64,000 nucleotides of DNA, from NCBI GenBank assembly GCA_965228905.1, contig CBDDII010000003.1:496001-560000 (forward strand), read 5' to 3'. The notes under the pieces were generated by a model, which saw only the letters and a list, made by a program, of their open reading frames with translations, made no database searches and was not told the DNA's origin. Shown here in pieces: positions 1 through 7,506 of the stretch (positions are counted from its first letter, which is position 1; each line of letters begins with the position of its first letter). This stretch comes from CALKXV01 sp965228905 (GTDB lineage Bacteria; Pseudomonadota; Alphaproteobacteria; Rhodobacterales; Rhodobacteraceae). The position numbers and the translations under genes are program-made.

Positions 1-1
1 G

Positions 2-961
2 TCTGCACCGCACTGGACGCACGACGACATGCCCTTGATGCCCAAGGGCCGCTACAAGCTGATGGATGCCTATATGCAAAAGGTCGGCGAGCTTGGCACC
101 TCGATGATGCGGCGAACCTGCACCGTTCAGGTCAACCTTGATTTCGCCTCCGAAGCCGACATGGTGCAGAAACTCCGTGTCGCTCTGGCCTTGCAGCCCG
201 TGGCCACGGCGCTTTTCAGCAATTCGCCTTTCACCGAAGGCAAGCTGAACGGTCACAAGTCGTGGCGCAGTCGCATCTGGCGCGACCTTGATCCCGACCG
301 GACCGGAATGCTGCCCTTCGTTTTCGAAGACGGGTTCGGGTTCGAAGCCTGGGTCGACTATGCGCTCGATGTGCCGATGTATTTCGTCTATCGCGACGGG
401 GAGTATATCGACGCGCTTGGCATGTCTTTCCGCGATTTCATGAAGGGCGAATTGCCCGCCTTGCCGGGTGAAAAGCCGCTGATGTCGGACTGGGCCGACC
501 ATCTGACCACATTGTTCCCCGAAGCCCGCATCAAGAAGTTCATCGAGATGCGCGGGGCGGACGGTGGACCCTGGCGGCGGCTTTGTGCCTTGCCGGCCTT
601 TTGGGTCGGGCTGATCTATGAACAATCGTCGCTGGATGCCGCCTGGGACCTCGCCAAGGGTTGGGATGCAGAAACGCGGCAGGCATTGCGCGTCGCCGCC
701 TCGATTGACGGATTGGCCGCAGAGGTTGACGTCATCAACATGCGCGAACTGGCGGGCGAAGTCGTGAAGATCGCCGAGGCAGGATTGAAACAGCGTGGAA
801 AGCAGGGTGCCGGTGGTCTGTTGCCGGACGAAACCCACTTTCTGAATGCCCTGAAAGAGACCCTGGAAACCGGGGAAACCCCGGCCGATGAACTTATCCG
901 GCGCTACAACAGCGATTGGAACGGCGATGTGACCAAGGTGTTCGGCGAATACAGCTACTGA
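2..961 (+). CDS. gshA: Glutamate-cysteine ligase, plant type (5' end outside window)
   Basis: C-terminal 319 residues of a plant-type glutamate-cysteine ligase, which joins glutamate and cysteine with ATP in the first step of glutathione synthesis in the cytosol. The frame is open from base 2, so the start lies before the window; relatives are about 450 residues long, so roughly a quarter to a third is missing. Stretches such as RYKLMDAYM, TCTVQVNLDFASE, FSNSPF and RSRIWRDLDPDRTG fit the alphaproteobacterial and plant clade rather than enteric GshA. The stop is TGA. Assignment is from remembered family sequence, not a database search. Confidence 0.9.
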   Translation, partial: SAPHWTHDDMPLMPKGRYKLMDAYMQKVGELGTSMMRRTCTVQVNLDFASEADMVQKLRVALALQPVATALFSNSPFTEGKLNGHKSWRSRIWRDLDPDRTGMLPFVFEDGFGFEAWVDYALDVPMYFVYRDGEYIDALGMSFRDFMKGELPALPGEKPLMSDWADHLTTLFPEARIKKFIEMRGADGGPWRRLCALPAFWVGLIYEQSSLDAAWDLAKGWDAETRQALRVAASIDGLAAEVDVINMRELAGEVVKIAEAGLKQRGKQGAGGLLPDETHFLNALKETLETGETPADELIRRYNSDWNGDVTKVFGEYSY

Positions 962-1254
962 TCGGTTTTTGCTCAGGGCATTGAAAATTAATGCTTTCTG
1001 CAGTGCGAAAGTGCTTCGCAAAGTGACGCAGGGTGAGCCACACGTCATTGTTGCGGCAATGCTGCCACACCCAAGATATTGTGGATAACTTCGTCTTGTA
1101 GGTTTTTTGCATGCGCAGCATAGTTAACTTGCTGCAATCGGGGATGTCTTGGGTAATTTAGTGTTTTGGCGAGTACCGTGAGTGTGTTTTTAGGGTGGGG
1201 CATCTTCGATTGTGGCCCGTACCCTTGCCTTGAACTACTGATTTCAGATCACCA
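962..1254. other. Intergenic region between gshA and desaturase, convergent
   Basis: This 293-base gap is more AT-rich than its flanks. It holds a 6-bp stem with a 5-base loop at 1004-1020 (TGCGAA / TTCGCA) and one DnaA-box-like 9-mer at 1080-1088. I see no convincing coding frame, no T-run terminator and no tRNA. Because gshA and the desaturase converge here, the stem could help end gshA transcripts, but that is a guess. Confidence 0.4.
1080..1088 (-). promoter_or_regulatory. Single DnaA-box-like 9-mer
   Basis: TGTGGATAA on the plus strand is the exact complement of the consensus DnaA box TTATCCACA. It stands alone in a non-coding gap with no second box and no AT-rich unwinding element, so it is not an origin. 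It may be a chance match or a DnaA-titration site. Confidence 0.3.
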
Positions 1255-2079
1255 TCAAGGGTCGGGTCGTTTCTTTCGGTCAAACAGCGGAACAACGGGC
1301 AGACGTTCGTCCGCATAACCTGGCACCGATTGATCCAGACGCATCGCCAGATCCGGAAGCCGGTGAACCGGCACCTTGGGGAACAGATGGTGTTCCCGGT
1401 GATAAAACATCAGATAAGCCAACCGCGCGAGGATCCCGCGTTGCGACCGTGCAATGACCCCGGTTTCGGACGCGCTCTGGTGGGTGATCCAGACGGCGAA
1501 AAGCGCGGTCAGACACTGGGCGACGATCATCGCGAGTACGTGCAGGATCAATACGGCTGATCCGGAAACGAGGGTCATTCCCAGCAGCAACCCGTTCAGC
1601 GCCCAATCCACGACCATCCGGCGGCGAAGACGGTGCGGCCCATGGGTCCAGGCCTCACGATTGATGTCGTAAGGAAATCGCGGACCGTATCGCAGGACCT
1701 CGGAAAAGCTCATGTGCCCGCAACGCCCTTCAAAGTCGCCCGGCCCCATGGCGTGCTTGTGATGCACCATGTGCCCATATGCCACCGCGTGGTTCGAGGC
1801 CCCCATGAGAAAACTTAGGCCGTGCATCACCAGCGAGTCGCCTGTCCTTGAAAGTCCGAGGTTACCGTGGATCGCCTCGTGGTTAAGGCGCAGGCCGCAG
1901 AGAAAGAACATGAAGGATGCCGGGAAACCCAAGACCCAATAGGGTGAGGCGAAAAGGGCGAGACTGCACAATAGCCAGGGTAGGGGAAGCGACAACTCAC
2001 GCAGGATGTCCATTCGTCCCATATCGGTAAGATCATTCCAGACGACGCCAACCGGTGCCTTTTCAATCTGCCTGGGCAT
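1255..2079 (-). CDS. Fatty acid desaturase family membrane protein
   Basis: Integral-membrane diiron desaturase or hydroxylase of 274 residues. It carries the three histidine boxes of the family: HEAIH, HMVHH and HREHH near the C terminus, separated by hydrophobic segments (for example WLLCSLALFASPYWVLGFPA). Such enzymes introduce double bonds or hydroxyls into lipid acyl chains or carotenoids using O2. The substrate cannot be told from sequence. GGAGG lies just upstream of the ATG, and the gene overlaps its upstream neighbour by 17 bases, so it is the last gene of an operon with a DUF393 protein and a GbsR-type regulator. A role in membrane lipid adjustment is inferred. Confidence 0.85.
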   Translation of the reverse strand: MPRQIEKAPVGVVWNDLTDMGRMDILRELSLPLPWLLCSLALFASPYWVLGFPASFMFFLCGLRLNHEAIHGNLGLSRTGDSLVMHGLSFLMGASNHAVAYGHMVHHKHAMGPGDFEGRCGHMSFSEVLRYGPRFPYDINREAWTHGPHRLRRRMVVDWALNGLLLGMTLVSGSAVLILHVLAMIVAQCLTALFAVWITHQSASETGVIARSQRGILARLAYLMFYHREHHLFPKVPVHRLPDLAMRLDQSVPGYADERLPVVPLFDRKKRPDP

Positions 2080-2554
2080 CGGAAACCTCCCCGCCGAACA
2101 GGCGATAGAGCCAAAGGAAAACCAGACTCCAGATCAGCGCGAACAGCGTCCCGAGGACTGCGTAGATACCAATCATGCCCCAAGCGTTATCCGGTTCTCC
2201 AACGACAAGGAAAAATAGAAACACGAAGGGCAGGGAAAGCAGGTTCGCCAACATCGCAGCGCCGCTGACGGACCCGCCGCGACGAAGCGCGCGCCACATG
2301 GCCGGGCCCCCGAACAGGAGGTAGGTGGGCGCGCCGAATATCGGGGCCGCCACCGGAAAGATTGCGATCAGGGCAAGGCCGCCGGACCTGAACTCCGCGA
2401 AGCTGGCAAGCCACAGCATCCCGAGAAAGGGCAAGGCGACAAGGATTGGCGCGGCGATCAGCCCCGCGACAAAGGGCAAGGGCGATACGGGCGAAGGTTC
2501 ACCGGTCGGCGTGGTGTCGTCGTGCGGTATCAGAGACATTCCTTCGACGTTCAT
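2063..2554 (-). CDS. Four-helix membrane protein of unknown function
   Basis: A 163-residue protein with a short polar N terminus (to about residue 25) and about four transmembrane segments, the clearest being PFVAGLIAAPILVALPFLGM, LALIAIFPVAAPIFGAPTYL, LSLPFVFLFFLVVG and MIGIYAVLGTLFALIWSLVF. I do not recognise a family. Its ATG overlaps the stop of the DUF393 gene as ATGA, and its own 3' end overlaps the desaturase start, so the three are almost certainly co-translated. A partner role for the desaturase is plausible but unproven. Confidence 0.75.
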   Translation of the reverse strand: MNVEGMSLIPHDDTTPTGEPSPVSPLPFVAGLIAAPILVALPFLGMLWLASFAEFRSGGLALIAIFPVAAPIFGAPTYLLFGGPAMWRALRRGGSVSGAAMLANLLSLPFVFLFFLVVGEPDNAWGMIGIYAVLGTLFALIWSLVFLWLYRLFGGEVSDAQAD

Positions 2555-2970
2555 AGCAGGAGCCTCCGTTCGACGTCCGCGTCCGGCATATGGCAGAGGT
2601 TGTCACTTCCGAAGAACCGGATGCGGTTGCGGGCCATCAGCCGGTAGGCTTTGGTGCGCAGCGGTTCGGGTATGGCCTTCAAGAGCACAAGGGCGCTTGC
2701 AGCACCGCCAATCACCTGACCCACGCGCGCCCAGGCGTCAAATGCGGTGAGGGCCCTGCCGCCTTCGAGATACAGCCAGGATGCGGGGTCGTCGGGGTCA
2801 ATACCGTGGGCGTCGAACAGGTGCCGCCCCAGCCCGGACTGCATCGGCACGATGCGAAAACGATTGTCGCGGTCGTGTCTTGCAATCCAGCGCGCGCCAT
2901 TGGCGCAGAGGCCGCATCGCGCGTCCATGACGACGACGATGCTGTCTTTTGATACAGTTATTTCTGTCAC
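2551..2970 (-). CDS. DUF393 (DCC-family) thiol-disulfide oxidoreductase-like protein
   Basis: A 139-residue DUF393 protein, a thioredoxin-related family. The signature lies at residues 16-22, DARCGLC, with Cys19 and Cys22 forming the expected CxxC-like pair; the more usual family motif is DGxCxLC. The start is GTG with GGAG nine bases upstream. The start codon itself overlaps an operator-like sequence shared with the upstream regulator gene. The gene follows the GbsR-type regulator by 24 bases and overlaps the next gene by 4. The biochemical role of DUF393 is not established; redox chemistry on a membrane partner is an inference. Confidence 0.8.
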   Translation of the reverse strand: MTEITVSKDSIVVVMDARCGLCANGARWIARHDRDNRFRIVPMQSGLGRHLFDAHGIDPDDPASWLYLEGGRALTAFDAWARVGQVIGGAASALVLLKAIPEPLRTKAYRLMARNRIRFFGSDNLCHMPDADVERRLLL

Positions 2971-2980
2971 TACTGAAACT
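2958..2980. promoter_or_regulatory. GbsR-type operator candidate, copy 1
   Basis: TTATTTCTGT, four variable bases, then ACTGAAA (2958-2978). The core TTTCWGT-N4-ACWGAAA is a palindrome except that both arms carry T at the W position. It sits over the GTG start of the DUF393 gene, in the gap behind the regulator gene. The same string with the same spacing occurs at 3538-3558. Confidence 0.6.
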
Positions 2981-2994
2981 CCAACACAAAATTT

Positions 2995-3537
2995 TTAGGG
3001 TTTGCCCCCACCCGGAATGAAACGCGCAATTTTCGCACCCAGTTTCAACGCACCCAGATGCACCGCTTTGGGAAGACGCGCGACGTCACCATACCAACTG
3101 TCAAACAGCCGCATGGTTTTCAGGGTGTCGTCGATGCGGTTGATGTTCTCGCTTGGCGTGCCGTCGGTCTTGGCCTCTTCCAGCACGCGCTCAAGCGCAT
3201 GGAGCGTCGGTGCAAACTCGCGTTCGCGCCGCCCTTCGATGACGGCAAGCGCCAGGTCGAACATGTCCCGGATCGAGGTGAAGTGATCCCGCCGATCCCC
3301 CAACTGCCGTTCCACGCTGACAAGCTTCCATGATTGCAACTCCTTGATCCCGGTCGAGACGTTCGAGCGTGCGATGCCCAGGGTCTCGGCAATCTCGTCA
3401 GCGGGCAGGGGGCGGTCGGAGAGGTGCAAGAGCGCGTGGATTTGCGCAACCGAGCGGTTGGTGCCCCACTTGGCGCCCATTTCCCCCCAGTGGAGGATGA
3501 AATCCTGCATTGCCGGTGTCAGTTTCATAGGTGTCAT
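2995..3537 (-). CDS. GbsR/MarR-family transcriptional regulator
   Basis: A 180-residue winged-helix regulator of the GbsR branch of the MarR superfamily. The N-terminal part (WGEMGAKWGTNRSVAQIHAL, then DEIAETLGIARSNVSTGIKEL) contains the recognition helix around residues 55-70, followed by WKLVSVERQLGDRRDHF as the wing. The C-terminal half is helical and probably dimerises. It heads the DUF393, membrane protein and desaturase operon. ATG codons at 3537 and 3528 are both possible starts; neither has a clear ribosome site. An operator-like element directly precedes the first ATG, suggesting autoregulation. Confidence 0.85.
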   Translation of the reverse strand: MTPMKLTPAMQDFILHWGEMGAKWGTNRSVAQIHALLHLSDRPLPADEIAETLGIARSNVSTGIKELQSWKLVSVERQLGDRRDHFTSIRDMFDLALAVIEGRREREFAPTLHALERVLEEAKTDGTPSENINRIDDTLKTMRLFDSWYGDVARLPKAVHLGALKLGAKIARFIPGGGKP

Positions 3538-3567
3538 TTATTTCTGTTGAGACTGAAATATCAGAAA
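3538..3567. promoter_or_regulatory. GbsR-type operator candidate, copy 2
   Basis: TTATTTCTGT-N4-ACTGAAA at 3538-3558, identical in sequence and spacing to the element at 2958-2978. A further CAGAAA at 3562-3567 forms a second, wider inverted repeat with TTTCTG. The element abuts the start codon of the regulator gene, where binding would block its expression. Confidence 0.6.
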
Positions 3568-3666
3568 CAACGAAAATGTCAACCCGCTGCGAGAAGACGG
3601 AAGGAACTGTGACCATACTGTCGAAAACCGCTTCCCGCGCCTCGCGGCCTATCCTATACAGCGCCC

Positions 3667-4623
3667 ATGAGCTTTCGCGCCCGGCACCTTCTTGGCATCG
3701 AACACCTTGCCCCGGATGAGATCACGACTCTTCTGGATCTGGCCGATACCTATGTCGATCTGAACCGCCGCGACGTGAAACACGACACGGCGCTGACCGG
3801 GCTGACGCAGATCAACATGTTCTTTGAAAACTCGACCCGCACGCAGGCGAGTTTCGAACTCGCCGGCAAACGGCTTGGTGCCGACGTCATGAACATGCAC
3901 ATGGCAGCATCCTCGGTCAAAAAAGGCGAAACGCTGATTGATACGGCGATGACGCTGAACGCCATGCACCCCGACCTGTTGGTCGTGCGGCATCCGAATT
4001 CGGGCGCTGTGAACCTTTTGGCGCAGAAGGTGAACTGCGCGGTGTTGAATGCCGGGGATGGTCGCCACGAACATCCGACGCAGGCGCTTCTTGATGCGCT
4101 GACCATCCGTCGCGCAAAGGGCCGGCTGCACCGTCTGACCGTGGCGATTTGCGGGGATATTGCACATAGCCGGGTCGCACGTTCGAACATCCTTCTGCTT
4201 GGCAAGATGGAGGCGCGCATTCGTCTTGTCGGTCCACCAACCCTCATGCCTTCCGGTGCCGCCGATTGGGGTGTCGAGGTCTGTACGACGATGGAAGAAG
4301 GGCTGAAGGACGCCGATGTCGTGATGATGCTGCGCCTTCAAAAGGAACGCATGGATGGTGGTTTCATCCCGTCCGAGCGGGAGTATTACCATCGTTATGG
4401 CCTTGATGGCGAAAAGCTCGCGCACGCAAAAGCGGATGCCATCGTGATGCACCCCGGTCCGATGAATCGCGGTGTCGAGATCGACGGGACCATCGCCGAC
4501 GACATCAACCGTTCGGTCATCCAGGATCAGGTCGAAATGGGTGTCGCCGTGCGCATGGCCGCGATGAACCTTCTGGCTCGCAACCTCCATGCGACCGAGG
4601 ATGCGGCAGGCGTGATGGCTTGA
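3667..4623 (+). CDS. pyrB: Aspartate carbamoyltransferase catalytic subunit
   Basis: Condenses carbamoyl phosphate with aspartate in the second step of pyrimidine synthesis. The 318-residue length is normal. The carbamoyl-phosphate signature FENSTRT is at 53-59, the SSVKKGET loop follows at 82-89, HPTQALLD lies near 136-143 and HPGPMNRG near 274. No regulatory subunit gene (pyrI) is next to it. Instead it is followed by a tail-anchored protein and a dihydroorotase-like protein without key catalytic residues, an arrangement like the PyrB-PyrC' complexes known in Pseudomonas. The gene is divergent from the GbsR operon. Confidence 0.95.
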   Translation: MSFRARHLLGIEHLAPDEITTLLDLADTYVDLNRRDVKHDTALTGLTQINMFFENSTRTQASFELAGKRLGADVMNMHMAASSVKKGETLIDTAMTLNAMHPDLLVVRHPNSGAVNLLAQKVNCAVLNAGDGRHEHPTQALLDALTIRRAKGRLHRLTVAICGDIAHSRVARSNILLLGKMEARIRLVGPPTLMPSGAADWGVEVCTTMEEGLKDADVVMMLRLQKERMDGGFIPSEREYYHRYGLDGEKLAHAKADAIVMHPGPMNRGVEIDGTIADDINRSVIQDQVEMGVAVRMAAMNLLARNLHATEDAAGVMA

Positions 4624-4686
4624 TATGGTAAGGTGCCGGTGGATCGTTTTGACCCCGGCAGACTGCTTCTTGGCTAGGGTCAGGCG

Positions 4687-5250
4687 ATGTCCGAACCGGA
4701 GGAAACCGTGAGTGATCTGAAAGATCCGTTTCGCGTCTTGTCCAGCGAACAGGGCGTCGTACGTGTCTTTGCCACCGAATTGGAACCGGAAGGCGCGGCG
4801 GCGATCACCGCTGGCAACGTACATAAGCTTTTGGGGAAGGATATTGAACTGGACCCCGCCAAGGTCGAGGTGTTTCCGGCAAAGGTGATCCAGGCCCTTG
4901 GACTGGCCGCCTATCTTTACGAAGGCTACGGCATTGCAGAAGAAGACCTGCGCGGCAAGAGATCCGCGCTGGATGCCCTGACCGATCTGATTGTCCTGAT
5001 CCCTTCGTCGGCCTTCAAGGGCAAGGCGCTGGAACTTGACCCGAATCCTGCGTTGCGGTTCATCGGTGCGTTCCGGGAGCCGGCGAAAGCCCCTCCCGCG
5101 CCCATGCCCGGCCCAGAGTCTGCCAAGGGTACGCTGACACCATCAAACCAGCGCGAGACGGTACATCACAGGCAACGCAAGGGGTCCTGGATCATCGCCT
5201 TGGGTGCGCTGATCATCGCGGCTGCCCTTGTGCTTTTTGCCGTCTTCTGA
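4687..5250 (+). CDS. Tail-anchored membrane protein between pyrB and the pyrC-like gene
   Basis: A 187-residue protein with an acidic globular N-terminal region (about 1-115), a proline-rich linker (APPAPMPGPES), a basic patch (HHRQRKGS) and a single C-terminal transmembrane helix, IIALGALIIAAALVLFAVF. The basic residues just before the helix fit an N-in orientation. I do not recognise a domain. ATG at 4687 is listed; a GTG at 4708 has a better ribosome site (GGAGG five bases upstream) and may be the real start. Its place inside the pyr operon suggests membrane association of pyrimidine or lipid enzymes, but this is inference only. Confidence 0.75.
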   Translation: MSEPEETVSDLKDPFRVLSSEQGVVRVFATELEPEGAAAITAGNVHKLLGKDIELDPAKVEVFPAKVIQALGLAAYLYEGYGIAEEDLRGKRSALDALTDLIVLIPSSAFKGKALELDPNPALRFIGAFREPAKAPPAPMPGPESAKGTLTPSNQRETVHHRQRKGSWIIALGALIIAAALVLFAVF

Positions 5251-5262
5251 CACCTGATCCCC

Positions 5263-6543
5263 ATGAGCGCCACACTTTTCACCAACGCCCGTCTGATCGA
5301 CCCCGAGAGAGGGACTGACGGGATTGGCACGCTTGCCGTCAGGGATGGTGTGATCGCGGGCGCCGAAGGTATGGACGGGGCCGAGGTGATCGACTGCGAT
5401 GGCAAGTGCCTTGCCCCGGGCATCGTCGACATTGGCGTCAAGGTCAGCGAACCGGGAGAACGGCACAAGGAAAGCTTTCGCACGGCAGGCATTGCCGCTG
5501 CTGCCGGGGGCGTGACGACGATGGTCACCCGCCCCGACACGCTGCCCGCAATCGACACGCCCGAGGTCCTGGAATTCGTCCGCCGTCGCGCAAACGAAGT
5601 GGCGCCGGTTCACGTCCTGCCGATGGCCGCGCTGACGCGAGGGCGCGAAGGCAGGGAAATGGCCGAGATCGGCTTCCTGTTGGACGCTGGCGCGGTCGCT
5701 TTCACCGACTGCGACCGTGTCGTCGAAAACCCCAAGGTGTTTTCGCGCTGCCTGACCTATGCCGCCTCGCTTGGCGCATTGGTCGTCGGCCACCCGCAGG
5801 AACCCACGCTGTCTTCCGGGGCGGCGGCGACAAGCGGCAAGTTCGCGGCGCTAAAGGGTATTCCCGCCGTGTCATCGCTGGCCGAACGGATGGGCCTTGA
5901 TCGCGATATCTCAATCGTCGAAATGACCGGCGCACGCTACCACGCTGACCAACTGACAACGCAACGCGCCCTGACCCGTTTGCGCCGCGCCAAGGAAGCA
6001 GGCCACGATGTGACCGCAGGCGTTTCGATTCACCACCTGACGCTGAATGAAATGGACGTGGGCGACTATCGCACCTTCTTCAAGGTCAAACCGCCCCTGC
6101 GGTCCGAGGAAGACCGGCTTGCCACGGTCGAAGCCGTCGCCAAAGGGCTGATCGACGTGATTTCGTCGATGCATACGCCACAGGACGAGGAATCAAAGCG
6201 TCTGCCATTCGAAGAGGCCGCGTCGGGTGCGATTGGTCTGGAAACCCTGCTGCCCGCCGCCATGCGCCTTTTTCATGCCGGACAGATCGACTTGCCGACA
6301 CTTTGGCGCGCCATGTCGCTCAATCCGGCAAAACGGTTGGGGCTATCGTCGGGGCGCCTGTCACCCGGTGCACCCGCCGATCTGGTTCTGTTCGACCCCG
6401 ACGCGCCTTTCGTGATGAACAGGTTCAAGCTGCATTCGAAATCCAAGAACACACCCTTCGACGAAGCAAGGATGCAAGGTAAGGTTCTGGGCACCTGGGT
6501 CGAAGGCCAGCGCATCGAGATCGAGGCTGTTCCGACCACCTGA
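5263..6543 (+). CDS. pyrX: Dihydroorotase-like protein, probably non-catalytic (PyrC'/PyrX type)
   Basis: A 426-residue amidohydrolase-fold protein of the type I dihydroorotase family. Active members begin with D-x-H-x-H to bind zinc; here the aligned residues are D56-I-G-V-K60, so both histidines are gone. The catalytic Asp of the usual TDHAPH motif is Met303 (SSMHTPQ). His177 and the HHLTLNE block at 257-263 remain. In pseudomonads a similar degenerate PyrC' assembles with PyrB and is needed for its activity, so a structural partner of the adjacent PyrB is the likely role. A genuine dihydroorotase should then be encoded elsewhere. Confidence 0.85.
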   Translation: MSATLFTNARLIDPERGTDGIGTLAVRDGVIAGAEGMDGAEVIDCDGKCLAPGIVDIGVKVSEPGERHKESFRTAGIAAAAGGVTTMVTRPDTLPAIDTPEVLEFVRRRANEVAPVHVLPMAALTRGREGREMAEIGFLLDAGAVAFTDCDRVVENPKVFSRCLTYAASLGALVVGHPQEPTLSSGAAATSGKFAALKGIPAVSSLAERMGLDRDISIVEMTGARYHADQLTTQRALTRLRRAKEAGHDVTAGVSIHHLTLNEMDVGDYRTFFKVKPPLRSEEDRLATVEAVAKGLIDVISSMHTPQDEESKRLPFEEAASGAIGLETLLPAAMRLFHAGQIDLPTLWRAMSLNPAKRLGLSSGRLSPGAPADLVLFDPDAPFVMNRFKLHSKSKNTPFDEARMQGKVLGTWVEGQRIEIEAVPTT

Positions 6544-6596
6544 ATGCTTGCCAAAGGCGGCACCCCGCCTATTCTGCCTTTGACGGGAGACAGGCG

Positions 6597-7205
6597 ATGC
6601 CACCAATCGACACCGCAGTTCCATTCTTGCTGGCCATCGCGCTTGCCGCCTACCTGTTGGGTGGAGTGCCGTTCGGGCTTGTCATGGCAAAGGCCTTCGG
6701 CTTGCCCGACCCGCGCGGGATCGGTTCGGGAAACATCGGTGCAACCAACGTCTTGCGCACTGGTTCGAAGCCTGCGGCGCTCGCAACCTTGATCCTCGAC
6801 AGCGCGAAAGGGCTAATAGCGGTTCTGATCGCGCGGGCCATCGCCGGAGAGGATGCGGCGCAACTTGCCGGGTTATCGGCCTTTCTGGGCCACATCTTCC
6901 CGGTCTGGCTGAAATTCAAGGGTGGCAAGGGCGTGGCGACTTTTCTTGGCACGCTCCTTGGGATTGCGCCGATTCTGGGGTTGGCGGCCTGTGCAATCTG
7001 GCTGGTGGTCTTTGCCGTATCGCGCATATCTTCGCTTTCGGCGCTGATGGCAGCAGCCTTTGCCCCGATCATGGCGGTCTTTCTGGGCCACCCCGACGCA
7101 TCGCTTGTCACATTCGTGATGGCGCTTGTCCTGTTCTTTGCACATTGGGCCAACATCAAGCGGTTGCGCGCCGGGACGGAGCCCCGTTTCGGGGCGCCGA
7201 AGTGA
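6597..7205 (+). CDS. plsY: Acyl-phosphate:glycerol-3-phosphate acyltransferase
   Basis: Membrane enzyme that transfers an acyl group from acyl-phosphate to glycerol-3-phosphate, the first step of phospholipid synthesis. The 202 residues form several hydrophobic helices, with the signature SGNIGATNVLRTG at 44-56 and GHIFPVWLKFKGGKGVAT, which contains the substrate-binding GGKG loop. GGGAG lies upstream of the ATG. It is co-oriented with the pyr genes and overlaps the next small gene as GTGA. Confidence 0.95.
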   Translation: MPPIDTAVPFLLAIALAAYLLGGVPFGLVMAKAFGLPDPRGIGSGNIGATNVLRTGSKPAALATLILDSAKGLIAVLIARAIAGEDAAQLAGLSAFLGHIFPVWLKFKGGKGVATFLGTLLGIAPILGLAACAIWLVVFAVSRISSLSALMAAAFAPIMAVFLGHPDASLVTFVMALVLFFAHWANIKRLRAGTEPRFGAPK

Positions 7206-7465
7206 CGCTCGAAACCTTCGTCAGCACCTTCGATCAATGGCCCGAAGGCGGCTACGGCGGGACATACGAGGGCAGGCGCTACCGGGTCACCAAGACTCTG
7301 ATGGCCACGGGACGGTCCCAAAAGCTTGAGGCCGAGGAACTGGGCGGCAACGACTATATCAGCTTCCACCTCTACCGCCTTGCTGATGGATCGGCCCTGT
7401 TGAAACCCTGCGAGATGCCGGAAGACAAGGTCATTGCCTTCGTTTTGGGCGTGGTGATCGACTGA
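7202..7465 (+). CDS. Small conserved protein, 87 residues
   Basis: Starts at the GTG that overlaps the plsY stop codon (GTGA), giving an 87-residue soluble acidic protein beginning MTLETFVSTFDQWPEGGYGG. A longer upstream reading in the same frame would lie inside plsY and is unlikely. The content (ISFHLYRLADGSALLKPCEM) suggests a small beta-rich fold. I recognise no domain. Translational coupling to plsY is likely from the overlap. Confidence 0.7.
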   Translation: MTLETFVSTFDQWPEGGYGGTYEGRRYRVTKTLMATGRSQKLEAEELGGNDYISFHLYRLADGSALLKPCEMPEDKVIAFVLGVVID

Positions 7466-7506
7466 GCGGGATTGCCCCCGCCGTTGCAGGGGCATAGCCT
7501 TGCGCC

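Noticed and set aside
7473..7494. Terminator between the 87-residue gene and the uracil-DNA glycosylase gene
   Set aside because: TGCCCC and GGGGCA can pair but the loop is 10 bases long and no T-run follows.
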